Assembly (NCBI GenBank): GCA_963837945.1
Contig: CAWIQD010000010.1
Span: 62,001-126,000 of the forward strand
DNA: 64,000 nt
Origin: CAVUBL01 sp963837945
GTDB lineage: Bacteria; Acidobacteriota; Thermoanaerobaculia; Multivoradales; DATKCC01
Direction of reading: 5' to 3'
The position numbers and the translations under genes were made by a program. This document shows positions 1 through 8,404 of the stretch, in pieces; positions within the stretch are counted from its first letter, which is position 1, and the number at the start of each line of letters is the position of its first letter. Under the pieces are notes generated by a model. It searched no databases. It was given only the letters and a program-made list of their open reading frames with translations, and was not told where the DNA came from.

Positions 1-1
1 G

Positions 2-1546
2 GCGGACATCGCCTCGGGCACCTCCTCGCGCTCCTCGAAGCTCATCCACGGCGGCTTGCGCTACTTGAAGCAGATGCAGTTCCGGATCACCCGCCTCGCC
101 TGCCGCGAGCGCGACCGGATGCTCGCCCTCGACCCGGACCTCGTCCGGCCGATCCGCTTCCTCTACCCCGCCTACGCCGGCGACAAGCCTCCCGGCTGGC
201 AGGTGGACCTCGGGCTCTGGATGTACGACCAGCTGACCGGCCGGCCGGAGAAGCACGCCCGCCTCACGGGCGACGAGGCGCGCGCGCTCGCCCCCGGGCT
301 GGTGACCGAGGACCTCGACCGGGCGCTCGCCTACACCGACGCGATGGCCGACGACGCGGCCCTCACCCTGGCGGTGGCGGCGACCGGCTACGCCTACGGC
401 GGCCTGCTGCTCACCCGGACCGAGGTGGTCGAGGCGTCGCGGGGGCCCGGCGGCCGGATCGATGGCGTCGTCCTGCGCGACCTCGAGACCGGCCGAGCCC
501 ATCACGCCCGCGGCCACCTGGTGATCAACGCGACCGGCGTCTGGGTCGACCGGATGCGCGAGGCCTGCGGCCTCACCGGCGAGCGGCTGCGCCCGTCGCG
601 CGGCTCGCACCTCGTCCTGCCCAGCGAACGCCTGCCGCTCGCGGCGGCGATCACGGTGCCGTCGCCCGACGACGGCCGCCCGGTCTTCTTCATCCCCCAC
701 CCCGAGGGAGTCCTGGTGGGGACCACCGACCTCTTCCACGAGGGCTCGCTCGACGATCCGCGCCCGACGCGCCCCGAGGTGGACTACCTGCTGCGGGCGG
801 TGCGGAGCCACTTCCCGAGCCGCGGGATCGGCATGGCCGACGTGGTGGGCGCCTTCGCCGGCCTGCGGCCGATCCTCTCGACCCGGGCCGAGGACCCCTC
901 GGAGGCGAGCCGCGAGGAAGACGTCTGGGAGGAGGAGGGGCTCCTTTCGGTCGCCGGCGGCAAGCTCACCACCTGGCGCCAGATGGCCGAGGAGGCGGTC
1001 GACCGGGCGCTCACCCTGCTGCCCGCGGAGCGCGCCGGGAAGACCTCGCCCTGCCACACCGCCGGCACTCCGCTCGCCGGTCTCGCGCCGCTCGACCTCG
1101 GCGAGCGCCTGGCGGCGGCCTCGGCGGCCGAGCCGGAGGTAGCGAGCGCCCTGGCACGGCGCCTGCGCGCCGCCGCCTGGTGGGCGCCGCAGCTCGCCCG
1201 CGGCCCCGAGGAGCTTCGGCCACTCGCCCCCGGCACCGATCTCTCGGCCGCCGAGGTCCGGGTGCACCTGCGGCTGGGGGCGGTGGTCCGCCTGGAGGAT
1301 CTCCTGCTCCGGCGCGCCCGCCTGGGGCTCTGGCAGCCGGCGCTCGCCCGCGAACTGGTCGGCTCCCTGCGGCCGCTCTTCGCGGCGGAGCTCGGCTGGA
1401 GCCACGCCCGCTGGGACCGGGAGCGGGAACGCTTCGAGCACGCCCTCGCCGCCTGGTCGCCCGAGGGGATCGAGCCGGGGCCGGCCACCGGCGGGCGTCC
1501 GGCGCCGGAGACCGGGGAGAGCCCGGGCGAGGCGAAGCGCCGGTGA
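2..1546 (+). CDS. glpD: Glycerol-3-phosphate dehydrogenase (GlpD/GlpA type), 5' end outside window
   Basis: FAD-dependent oxidation of sn-glycerol 3-phosphate to dihydroxyacetone phosphate at the inner membrane. The frame is open from base 2 and begins with the family motif SGTSSRSSKLIHGGLRYL, which normally lies about 50 residues from the N-terminus just after the FAD-binding loop. The FAD dinucleotide-binding start is therefore missing, cut by the window edge. Downstream family features are present: NATGVWVD, PSRGSHLV, FFIPHPEGVLVGTTD and VAGGKLTTWR. The C-terminal region after about residue 340 matches the DAO C-terminal domain, and a proline-rich tail follows. The stop overlaps the lipid kinase start by four bases (GTGA), suggesting one phospholipid/glycerol-phosphate operon. 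Family assignment is firm; the menaquinone or other partner is not visible. Confidence 0.93.
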   Translation, partial: ADIASGTSSRSSKLIHGGLRYLKQMQFRITRLACRERDRMLALDPDLVRPIRFLYPAYAGDKPPGWQVDLGLWMYDQLTGRPEKHARLTGDEARALAPGLVTEDLDRALAYTDAMADDAALTLAVAATGYAYGGLLLTRTEVVEASRGPGGRIDGVVLRDLETGRAHHARGHLVINATGVWVDRMREACGLTGERLRPSRGSHLVLPSERLPLAAAITVPSPDDGRPVFFIPHPEGVLVGTTDLFHEGSLDDPRPTRPEVDYLLRAVRSHFPSRGIGMADVVGAFAGLRPILSTRAEDPSEASREEDVWEEEGLLSVAGGKLTTWRQMAEEAVDRALTLLPAERAGKTSPCHTAGTPLAGLAPLDLGERLAAASAAEPEVASALARRLRAAAWWAPQLARGPEELRPLAPGTDLSAAEVRVHLRLGAVVRLEDLLLRRARLGLWQPALARELVGSLRPLFAAELGWSHARWDRERERFEHALAAWSPEGIEPGPATGGRPAPETGESPGEAKRR

Positions 1547-2484
1547 GCGGGCGGCTGGTGGTGCTGGTCAACCCGACGGCCGGCGGCGGCCGGGCGGACG
1601 CAACCTGGACGGCGCTCCTGCGCAACGAGCCGCGGCTCGCCGCGGCCCGGGTGGTCGCCGGCCCCGACGCCGACGCCGCCCTCGCCGAGCTCGAAGAAGT
1701 CCTGCGCGACGGGCCGGCCGACCGCCTGGTCGTGGTGGGCGGCGACGGCACCCTGTCGCGGGTCGGGGACTTCCTGCTCAAGCGGGACGCTCCCGCCCCG
1801 CCGCTCGGGCTGGTCCCGGCCGGAACCGGCTCGGACCTGGCCCGTGCCCTGGGCCTGCCGCGGGAGCCCGGGGCGGCGCTGGCCCAGGCGCTCACGGGCA
1901 GCCCGCGGCCCATCGACGCCCTGGAGCTCCGCGCCGCCGACGGCCGCTGGCGCTTCGTCCTCAACATCGCCTCGGCGGGCATTTCGGGCGAGGTCGACCG
2001 GGCGGTGGCCGGCCTCGTCCACCGGGGAAAGACGGCCTACCTGGGGGCCACCCTGGGCGCCCTCTTCCGCTATCGGCCGGCGGCCTGCCGGATCACCCTG
2101 GACGGCGAGCCCTGGCACGAGGGGGAGATCCTGCTCCTCGCCGTCGCCAACGGCACGACCTTCGGGCGGGGCATGAAGATCGCGCCCGAGGCGAAGCTCG
2201 ACGACGGTCTGGCGGACGTCGTCCTGGTTCCCCGGCTGCCGGGCTGGCAGGTGCCGATCCAGCTCCCCCGCCTCTACCTCGGCACCCACCTCGGGAGCCG
2301 CTTCGTCCAGCACCGGCGGGCGGAGCGCGTGACGATCGAGCCCCTCGGCCCGATGCCGCCGTTCGACCTCGACGGCGACCCCTGGCCGGCCTCGCAGGCC
2401 GAGCTCCGGGTCGTCCCGCGGGCGCTGCGCATCCTCGTCCGAGAGCCCGAGAGCGGCTCCGGTCGCCAGGTGCCCCCCGCGTAG
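1543..2484 (+). CDS. Diacylglycerol/lipid kinase (DAGK catalytic family)
   Basis: Predicted cytoplasmic or peripheral lipid kinase of 313 residues. The GTG start overlaps the glpD stop as GTGA. The N-terminus VVLVNPTAGGG and the motif VVVGGDGTLSRV are the nucleotide-binding signatures of the diacylglycerol kinase catalytic domain, and LGLVPAGTGSDLARALGLP is the classic GTGNDLAR-type motif with S for N. The C-terminal half contains FGRGMKIAPEAKLDDGLADVVLV, typical of the YegS/DgkB beta-sandwich domain. The position after glpD fits a role in phospholipid turnover. The actual substrate (diacylglycerol, sphingoid base or other lipid) cannot be read from sequence. Confidence 0.88.
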   Translation: MSGRLVVLVNPTAGGGRADATWTALLRNEPRLAAARVVAGPDADAALAELEEVLRDGPADRLVVVGGDGTLSRVGDFLLKRDAPAPPLGLVPAGTGSDLARALGLPREPGAALAQALTGSPRPIDALELRAADGRWRFVLNIASAGISGEVDRAVAGLVHRGKTAYLGATLGALFRYRPAACRITLDGEPWHEGEILLLAVANGTTFGRGMKIAPEAKLDDGLADVVLVPRLPGWQVPIQLPRLYLGTHLGSRFVQHRRAERVTIEPLGPMPPFDLDGDPWPASQAELRVVPRALRILVREPESGSGRQVPPA

Positions 2485-2529
2485 CCGCATGACCCGGACC
2501 GCCGCGGCCCGGTGCTATCCTCCCGGCCC

Positions 2530-2928
2530 ATGGCCGAGGGGATGCGCTGCGAGCTTCGCTCCTGGCAGGAGGTCTACGACCTCGCCCTCGAGGCCGCCAC
2601 CGCCTTCCTGCGGGAGCTGGGAGCGGCCGAGGTCCGGACCGCCGTCCTCCAGGAGAAGGAGACCTCCTCGTTTCCGGCCGATTACGTGGGCGGGAGGGTC
2701 GAGACCTGGCGCTGGATCATCTATCCGTGGGCGGTCGTCGAGGACGTGACCGGCTTTCTCGCCGCCATGGACCCCCGGCCCGCGAGCGTCGCCGAGGCGG
2801 CCCGCGCGCTCGAGGAGCGCTACGGCATCCGGCCCCCGGACGCGACGATCGAGGCCATCTTCCGGCTCTGGCCGGACGGGACCGCGCCGGAGCCGCCGGG
2901 CGCGGCCGGTGATCGGGAGGCGCGGTGA
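2530..2928 (+). CDS. Small conserved-looking protein of unknown function
   Basis: A 132-residue soluble protein, no signal peptide or membrane segment. I chose the ATG at 2530, which follows the preceding gene by 45 bases; an in-frame start 18 bases upstream is possible. The sequence is Trp- and Glu-rich, with the segment ETWRWIIYPWAVVEDVTGF in the middle, and I do not recognise the family. It ends in a GTGA overlap with the histidine kinase that follows, so the two are probably translated together and it may be a partner or input domain for that kinase. TATCCT at 2515-2520 could be a weak -10 box, but no good -35 is evident. Confidence 0.6.
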   Translation: MAEGMRCELRSWQEVYDLALEAATAFLRELGAAEVRTAVLQEKETSSFPADYVGGRVETWRWIIYPWAVVEDVTGFLAAMDPRPASVAEAARALEERYGIRPPDATIEAIFRLWPDGTAPEPPGAAGDREAR

Positions 2929-3635
2929 CCGAGTCGCGCGACGACGGCCCGTTCGGAGCCCGCTGTGCCCGCTTCCTGAGCGGCCTCACCCACGAGATCA
3001 GGACGCCGCTCACCAGCATCCTGATGATGTCCGAGCTCCTCGCCGCGAACGCCGCCGGCCACCTCGACGAGCGCGAGGCGCGCTACGCCGAGAACGTCCA
3101 CGAGGCGGCGGGGGACCTGTTGACCCTGGTCGAGCAGACGGGCGAGATGGGCCGGATCGCCGGCGGCCGGGTGCGCGTGGAGCCGGTCGAGATCGCTCCC
3201 GCCGAGCTCGCCCGCCGCCTCGACGAGCGGCTCGCGCCGCCCGCGGCGGGGGCTTCGCTGGAGGTGGCGCTCGATCCCGGCGCCCCGGCGACCCTGCGCA
3301 CGGATCCCCGGCTCCTCGAGCGGATCGTGGCTCTGCTGGTGGAGAGCGCGGCCCGGGCGGCGGGCGGCGGGAGGGTCCGGGTGATCGTGGGCCGCCCGGC
3401 CGGCGACCGCGCGACGGTGGTGGTCGCCGACCCCGGGCCGCCGGTCCCCGAGGCCGAGCGGGAGCGGCTCTTCGAGCCCTTCGCCGTCGCAGGAGCGCGC
3501 ACCAGCCGTACCTTCGGCGGCACCGGCCTGGGGCTCCCCGTGGCCCGCGGCCTCGCCACGCTCCTGGGCGCCACCCTCGAGCTGGGCGAGGCGGACGGCC
3601 GGCCGGCGATGGTGATCGCTCTCCCTGCCGGGTAG
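2925..3635 (+). CDS. Short soluble sensor histidine kinase (HisKA-HATPase only)
   Basis: A 236-residue kinase core with no sensory or membrane segment. The H-box THEIRTPLTS places the phospho-acceptor at His23. Downstream are an N-box-like region near residues 125-145 and the G-box GGTGLGLPVARGLATLLGA. The N-box asparagine is unclear: the segment LLVESAARAAGGGRV has Ser/Glu where many kinases have Asn, so ATP binding may be weak or the protein may act as a regulatory or partner kinase. It starts as GTGA inside the previous gene, which could supply the input. It converges on the oppositely oriented hybrid kinase with only four bases between stops. No cognate response regulator is adjacent. Confidence 0.82.
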   Translation: MTESRDDGPFGARCARFLSGLTHEIRTPLTSILMMSELLAANAAGHLDEREARYAENVHEAAGDLLTLVEQTGEMGRIAGGRVRVEPVEIAPAELARRLDERLAPPAAGASLEVALDPGAPATLRTDPRLLERIVALLVESAARAAGGGRVRVIVGRPAGDRATVVVADPGPPVPEAERERLFEPFAVAGARTSRTFGGTGLGLPVARGLATLLGATLELGEADGRPAMVIALPAG

Positions 3636-3639
3636 CTCC

Positions 3640-5565
3640 TCAGCGGTCCAGCACCTGCCGAACCAGCCGCACCAGCTCCTTGGTGCTGAACGGCTTGCGC
3701 AGAATCGGCAGCTCGAGCTCGGTGGCGATCCGCTCCTCCAGGCTCTCGTCCGAGTAGCCCGACATGAGGATGATCCGGATCTCCGGGTAGATCCGCACCA
3801 GCCGCCTGGCGAGCTCGTCGCCGGTGAAGCCGGGCATCACCAGGTCCGTGACCACCAGCGCCAGCGCGCCGTCGAAGCCCACGGCACGCTCGAGCGCCTC
3901 GGCCGGCTCGGCCGCCGCGAGCACGGTGTAGCCGTGGGAGGCGAGGACCTCGGTCAACAGCCCCCGGAACATCGCGTCGTCCTCGACCAGGAGGATGGTC
4001 TCCGAGCCCTCGGGCAGCGGCCCGGTCCCCGCCTCGTCGCCGGCGACAGCCTGGAGCTCGGCTGGCCGGGCGGCGGCCGCGCTGGGCAGGACCACCCGGA
4101 AGGTCGACCCTTCGCCGAGCGCGCTCACCACCGCCACGGAGCCGCCGTTTTCGTGGACGATGGCGTACACGGTCGAGAGCCCCAGGCCCGTGCCTTTCCC
4201 CTTCTCCTTGGTGGAGAAGAACGGCTCGAAGATCCGGCGGCGGGTCGCCTCGTCCATGCCGCAGCCGTCGTCCGCCACCGAGAGGTGGACCGCGCCGCCC
4301 GCCGCGCCGATCGGCCCGCCCGTCCGCGCCTCCGGCGCGTTGGCGGTGGCGAGCACGATCCGGCCGTCGTCGGGTGCGATGGCGTCGGTCGCGTTGACCA
4401 CCAGGTTGACCACCACCTGCTCCATCTGGGCGGCGTCGGCCTCGACCAGGTCGAGCCCTTCCTCGAGGTCGAGGGAGAGCTCGATCTGCTCTCCCACCAG
4501 CCGCCCGAGCATGTCGCTCGCGCCGCGGACGACCTCGTTCAAGTCGATCAGGCGGCGCTCCCTGATCTGGGGACGGCTGAAGGCCAGGAGCTGCCGGGTC
4601 AGGGTCGCGCCGCGGTTGGCCGAGCGCTGGATCTGCTCGGCGGAGCGGCGGAGCTGGGGCTCTTCGGGCAGAGCGTCGAGCAGCAGCTCGCTGTAGCCGA
4701 GGATCGAGGCGAGGATGGTGTTGAAGTCGTGGGCCACGCCTCCCGCCAGCCGGCCGACGGCCTCCATCTTCTGCGCCTGGAGGAACTGTTCCTCGAGGAG
4801 GAGCCGCTCGGAGATGTCGCGCAGGGTGCCGAAGAAGAGGCGCTCGTCGCCGACCCGCGCCTCGGTGACCGCGAGATCGAGCGGAAAGGTCGAGCCGTCC
4901 TTCCTGCGCCCCATCACCTCACGGCCGATGCCGATGATCCGCCGCTCGCCGGTCTCACGGTAGCGTTCCAGGTAGCGGTCGTGCTCCTCGTGCCAGGGCG
5001 CCGGCATGAGCACCTTGACGTTCTCGCCCACCAGCTCGGCGGCGGCGTAGCCGAACATCCGCTCGGCGGCCGGGTTGACCGACTGGACGGTGCCCCGCTC
5101 GTCGATCGTCACGAAGCTGTCGATCGCGCTCTCGAGGATCGCCCGGCTGCGCGCCAGGCTGGCGCGCAGCTCCTCGTCGACCAGGCTCCGGCGCCGCCGC
5201 TCCCGGGTCAGGAGCAGGCCGAGCACCGCCGTCACCCAGATCGTGCTCAAGCTGAGCAGCCGATTGGTCAGGATGAGCCCGAAGTCGGCCGCCGCGACGT
5301 GGTTGAGGCCGACCACCGCGACCGTGAGGAAGGTCGCGAGAGCGGCCAGCGCGATGGTGAATGCGGGGAGGTCGAGCGCCACCGACAGGAGGACGACCGC
5401 GGCGTGGGGGATCGCGGCGGCGACGCCCAGCGGGAGCGACAGGTCGAGGCCGAAGATCAGGCCGCTCAGCACGACGCAAAGCGCCATGAAGGCCCGCCGG
5501 CCCCGCCGGTTCGGGCTCAGCACGGAGGGCTTCTCCGGTCCCCCGCCGCGCGTCTCCTGCGCCAC
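3640..5565 (-). CDS. Membrane hybrid histidine kinase (PAS-HisKA-HATPase-REC)
   Basis: Integral membrane sensor with its own receiver domain. Starting at the GTG at 5565 gives about 641 residues; an ATG at 5487 is the alternative, placed directly before the first hydrophobic helix. The open frame runs further upstream, but that part is Arg/Pro-rich and non-protein-like, so I exclude it. Domain order: five or six transmembrane helices (about 28-150), a PAS domain (VTIDERGTVQSVNPAAERMFGY onward), a HisKA domain with GGVAHDFNTIL, an HATPase with VNATDAI and KGTGLGLSTVY, and a C-terminal receiver with the phospho-acceptor in VVTDLVMPG. This is the FixL/NtrB-like family common in Acidobacteriota and delta-proteobacteria. 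The signal is unknown. Confidence 0.88.
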   Translation of the reverse strand: MAQETRGGGPEKPSVLSPNRRGRRAFMALCVVLSGLIFGLDLSLPLGVAAAIPHAAVVLLSVALDLPAFTIALAALATFLTVAVVGLNHVAAADFGLILTNRLLSLSTIWVTAVLGLLLTRERRRRSLVDEELRASLARSRAILESAIDSFVTIDERGTVQSVNPAAERMFGYAAAELVGENVKVLMPAPWHEEHDRYLERYRETGERRIIGIGREVMGRRKDGSTFPLDLAVTEARVGDERLFFGTLRDISERLLLEEQFLQAQKMEAVGRLAGGVAHDFNTILASILGYSELLLDALPEEPQLRRSAEQIQRSANRGATLTRQLLAFSRPQIRERRLIDLNEVVRGASDMLGRLVGEQIELSLDLEEGLDLVEADAAQMEQVVVNLVVNATDAIAPDDGRIVLATANAPEARTGGPIGAAGGAVHLSVADDGCGMDEATRRRIFEPFFSTKEKGKGTGLGLSTVYAIVHENGGSVAVVSALGEGSTFRVVLPSAAAARPAELQAVAGDEAGTGPLPEGSETILLVEDDAMFRGLLTEVLASHGYTVLAAAEPAEALERAVGFDGALALVVTDLVMPGFTGDELARRLVRIYPEIRIILMSGYSDESLEERIATELELPILRKPFSTKELVRLVRQVLDR

Positions 5566-5675
5566 GCCTGGATTCTCGACTCCACGTCCTCTCGCACCTT
5601 TCGCCGGCCGGCCGTCGTCGCCGGGCCCGGAACCTGCTGGAAGCACGGGGATTCTACGTGGCGCCGGCCGGCGTC

Positions 5676-5890
5676 TCAACCGCCGGCGGCCAGCCGGCAC
5701 GCCGCGGCGACCGCCACCAGCAGCTGCTCCTTGGGGCTCTTGCGCGCCCTGCAACCGAGGAAGCGCTGGAAGTAGAGCGCGAGCTCGGCCGGCCCCTCGT
5801 CGTCCTTGAGCTTGACGTCGAAGCTCGGCCGCGTCGGGTGCGGCAGGAGCGCCCACTCGAGCACGCCCGCGCGCACGCTGGGGCGCGGGT
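5676..5890 (-). pseudogene. Possible C-terminal fragment of an unknown gene abutting the repeat array
   Basis: The minus strand has about 70 residues of protein-like composition, including SFDVKLKDDEGPAELALYF and RARKSPKEQLLVAVAAACR, ending at a TGA 110 bases upstream of the hybrid kinase. Reading upstream, the frame runs straight into the ~208 bp repeats, where the translation becomes repeat-derived and loses protein character. This looks like the 3' remnant of a gene whose 5' part was replaced by the array. I do not recognise the family, and it could equally be a short orphan reading frame. Confidence 0.35.
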
Positions 5891-6510
5891 CGGCCGCTTC
5901 ACGCGCTCGGTGCCCTAGGAGGAGCGCTGCCACAACCGCCGGGGGCAGCTCGCGGGGCGCGGTGGTTTCTCGCCGGCGCAGTCTGCCGCCGAGAAAGCCA
6001 CCCGCGCCCACGAGCGTGGGTGCCCGATGGCGGCCCGACCGGCGCAGGAGACGACCGTTGGGAGGCCGCCACAACGTCGGGCCGGCCGAGGCGGAGCTCG
6101 GCCGCTTCACGCGCTCGGTGCCCTTCGAAGGAGCGCTGCCACAACCGCCGAGGGGCAGCTCGCGGGGCGCGGTGGTTCTCGCCGGCGCAGTCTGCCGCAG
6201 AGAAAGCCACCCGCCCCACGAGCGTGGGTGCCCGATGGCGGCCCGACCGGCGCAGGAGACGACCGTTGGGAGGCCGCCACGGCGTCGGGCCGGCCGAGGC
6301 GGAGCTCGGCCGCTTCACCGTTCGGTGCCCTTAGAAGGAGCGCTGCCACAACCGCCGAGGGGCAGCTCGCGGGGGCGCGGTGGTTTCTCGCCGGCGCAGT
6401 CTGCCGCCGAGAAAGCCACCGCCCCGACGAGCGTGGGTGCCCGATGGCGGCCCGGCCGGCGCAGGAGACGACCGTTGGGAGGCCGCCCCGGCGTCGGGCC
6501 GGCCGGGGTG
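5891..6510. repeat. Three tandem ~208 bp hairpin-rich non-coding repeats
   Basis: The anchor GAGCGCTGCCACAACCGCCG occurs at 5922, 6131 and 6338 (spacings 209 and 207 bp) and the flanking sequence is nearly identical over the whole unit. Spacing is not a constant multiple of three and copies differ by 1-base indels, so there is no shared reading frame. Each unit carries three inverted repeats: an outer stem of GTGGTTTCTCG pairing with CGAGAAAGCCAC (copy 1 at 5962-6001, copy 2 at 6172-6210, copy 3 at 6380-6419), a short CCCACG/CGTGGG stem, and GGCGGCC/GGCCGCC. The array, with the fragment before it, fills the roughly 1 kb between the hybrid kinase and ogt that has no convincing gene. Confidence 0.85.
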
Positions 6511-6567
6511 GATGCAGCGGCGCCCGAATGCGAGCGTATTTCTGCCACGGCGTACTAAGGTCTCCCC

Positions 6568-7197
6568 ATGGAGCGCACGGGCCCGGCCCTCGACTCGGAC
6601 CTGCTGGCGGCGATCCTCGCTCGCGGGACCGCAGGCGAGGACCTCCTGGTCCCGGCGCGCGGCGCCGCACCGGGGACGCCCGTGGTGGCCGTCACCCGGG
6701 TGGCGACGCCCCTCGGGCCGATGATCGCCGGCGCCACCGAGGAGGCGGTCTGTCTGCTCGAGTACACCGAGCCCGCCCGGCTCGAGAGCCAGGTCCGGCG
6801 CCTGCGCGCGCGCCTGGGCCGCCCGATCACGGTGGCCCGGAACCGGATGATCGAGCGGCTCGCCGCCGAGCTCGACGCCTACTTCGCCCGCCGCCTCGAG
6901 GAGTTCACGGTGCCGCTCGAGGTCCGGGGCACGCCGTTCCAGGAAGCGGTCTGGCGGCGCCTCCGCGGCGTGCCCTACGGCACCACGGCGACCTATGCCG
7001 AGCTCGCGCGCCGGATCGGCCGCCCGCGGGCGGTCCGGGCGGTCGGCAAGGCGAACGGCGACAACCCGCTGGCGATCCTGGTCCCCTGCCACCGGATCGT
7101 CGGGAGCGACGGCCGCCTGACCGGCTACGGCGGTGGCCTGTGGCGCAAGCAGCGCCTGCTCGAGCTCGAAGGCGCGCGCCTCGACTTCGGCGGGTGA
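6568..7197 (+). CDS. ogt: Methylated-DNA--[protein]-cysteine S-methyltransferase (Ogt/MGMT)
   Basis: Suicidal repair protein that transfers the methyl group from O6-methylguanine to its own cysteine. The 209-residue protein has the C-terminal DNA-binding and catalytic domain in canonical form: GTPFQEAVWRRLRGVPYGTT, the wing helix RAVGKANGDNP, and the active site VPCHRIVG with the acceptor at Cys174, followed by GYGGGLWRK. The first 30 residues form a non-conserved extension before an Ada-like N-terminal subdomain (ATPLGPMIAGATEEAVCLLEY). There is no Ada Cys-zinc regulatory domain, so this is the constitutive Ogt form. It stands alone between the repeat array and an unrelated hydrolase. Confidence 0.95.
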   Translation: MERTGPALDSDLLAAILARGTAGEDLLVPARGAAPGTPVVAVTRVATPLGPMIAGATEEAVCLLEYTEPARLESQVRRLRARLGRPITVARNRMIERLAAELDAYFARRLEEFTVPLEVRGTPFQEAVWRRLRGVPYGTTATYAELARRIGRPRAVRAVGKANGDNPLAILVPCHRIVGSDGRLTGYGGGLWRKQRLLELEGARLDFGG

Positions 7198-7424
7198 GCC
7201 CGGCTACCAGCCCGAGCGCTCGGCCAGCGGGGTCGCGCGGGCCGTGTGGTGGCGGCCGTGCCGGGCGGGTTGCGCAGGGGTCTTGCGGAGTGGATCCAAG
7301 GCGAGAGGAGGAGGCGATGCCGTAGCATCGCGGACGGTGCCGCGACGAAAGACGAGGGATTCGTGAATCAGACCACTGGAGTGCCTTCGCGGCCCGGGCG
7401 GGTGACCGCCGCCGGAGTCGCGGG

Positions 7425-8195
7425 GTGAAGGTACTGCTCCTGCCGGGTCTCGACGGCACCGGTAAGCTGTTCGACGGCCTCGTCCGGACCGCGCCCGCCG
7501 GGCTCGCGGTCGAGACCGTCCACTACCCGGACCACCAGCCCCTCGACTACGACGGCCACCTCGAGGTCGCCCGCCGAACCCTGCCGCGGACGGGGCCCTT
7601 CCTCCTCCTCGCCGAGTCCTTCTCCGGCCCGGTCGGCATCCGGCTCGCGGCCGGTGAGCCTCCCGGGCTCGTGGGACTGGTGCTCTGTAACACCTTCGCC
7701 CGGCGGCCTTCCTGGGGGGGCTTCCGCCACCTGCCCTGGGAGCTCTTCTTCGGCCGGCCGGTGCCCCGCTTCACCGTGCGCCGCCGGCTCGCCGGGCGCT
7801 GGACCACCCCCGAGTGGGTGGAGATCGTCCGCCGGGCGACCGCCGACGTCGACGCCGAGGTCCTGGCGGCCCGGATGCGCGCGGTCCTCTCGGTCGACGT
7901 GAGCGAGGCGCTGCGCCGGGTCGCGGTGCCGGTGCTCTACCTGCGCGGCCGAAGCGACGGCCTGGTCCCCGGGAGGTCCCTGGAGCACATCCGCTCCTGC
8001 CTGCCCACGGTCGAGGTCGTCGAGCTCGACGCCCCGCACATGCTCCTCGAGGTGGCGCCCGAGGCCGCGTGGCGGGCCATCGTCGCCTTCCTCGCCACCC
8101 GCTGCACCCTCTTGATGAGGAGCTCGGCGACGGCGCAGGCGGCGGCGACGCGTGGCGACCGGGACGAGGGCTTGCCGAGCCGGCCCGGCCCGTGA
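7425..8195 (+). CDS. Alpha/beta hydrolase
   Basis: A 256-residue soluble hydrolase with start GTG at 7425. The first strand and oxyanion region LLLPGLDGTGKLF are followed by the nucleophile elbow AESFSG (Ser65). The acid is probably in GRSDGLVPGRS and the base in DAPHMLLEVAPE, so a complete catalytic triad can be proposed. The last 30 or so residues (from CTLLMRSS onward) extend past the usual fold and are low complexity; they may be read-through after loss of an earlier stop. The substrate is unknown. The 227 bases upstream hold no gene I can support, only a small CCGAGC/GCTCGG palindrome just after ogt. Confidence 0.8.
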   Translation: MKVLLLPGLDGTGKLFDGLVRTAPAGLAVETVHYPDHQPLDYDGHLEVARRTLPRTGPFLLLAESFSGPVGIRLAAGEPPGLVGLVLCNTFARRPSWGGFRHLPWELFFGRPVPRFTVRRRLAGRWTTPEWVEIVRRATADVDAEVLAARMRAVLSVDVSEALRRVAVPVLYLRGRSDGLVPGRSLEHIRSCLPTVEVVELDAPHMLLEVAPEAAWRAIVAFLATRCTLLMRSSATAQAAATRGDRDEGLPSRPGP

Positions 8196-8329
8196 TAGGA
8201 AACGCGCTTCACGCCCCGCGACCCGACACCATGATCCGCTGCGCCAGCGTCCGCCGAACCGAGCGAAAGAGCCTCCGCGAGGAGGCCCCCGGGTAGGCGT
8301 GTAGCGTCGCGCGACAGCCGTATGGCAAG

Positions 8330-8363
8330 CGAGCCCGCCTTCCCCCGAGGGATGGCGGGCTCG
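8330..8363 (+). promoter_or_regulatory. Stem-loop in the argC leader
   Basis: Perfect 10-bp inverted repeat CGAGCCCGCC (8330-8339) and GGCGGGCTCG (8354-8363), with a further CCC/GGG pairing inside the loop. It sits 41 bases before the argC start and lacks a T-tract. It could be a leader attenuator or a Rho-assisted terminator of the upstream hydrolase. A strong Shine-Dalgarno, AGGAGGAGAGG, follows at about 8390-8400. Confidence 0.4.
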
Positions 8364-8404
8364 TCGCATTTCGGGGCCGTGGAACGACCAGGAGGAGAGG
8401 GGCC

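Noticed and set aside
784..2490. 568-codon minus-strand frame opposite glpD and the lipid kinase
   Set aside because: Low-complexity translation and overlap with two well-supported genes on the other strand.
5891..6510. CRISPR array
   Set aside because: The units are 208 bp, tandem and without spacer-like unique segments; no cas genes are near.
5806..6558. Coding frames across the 208-bp repeats on either strand
   Set aside because: Repeat spacing of 209 and 207 changes frame between copies and the copies differ by 1-base indels, so no frame is conserved.
7246..7428. Possible 60-residue gene before the alpha/beta hydrolase with a GTGA overlap
   Set aside because: Translation is Arg/Gly-rich with no recognisable motif or ribosome site; the overlap alone is not enough.
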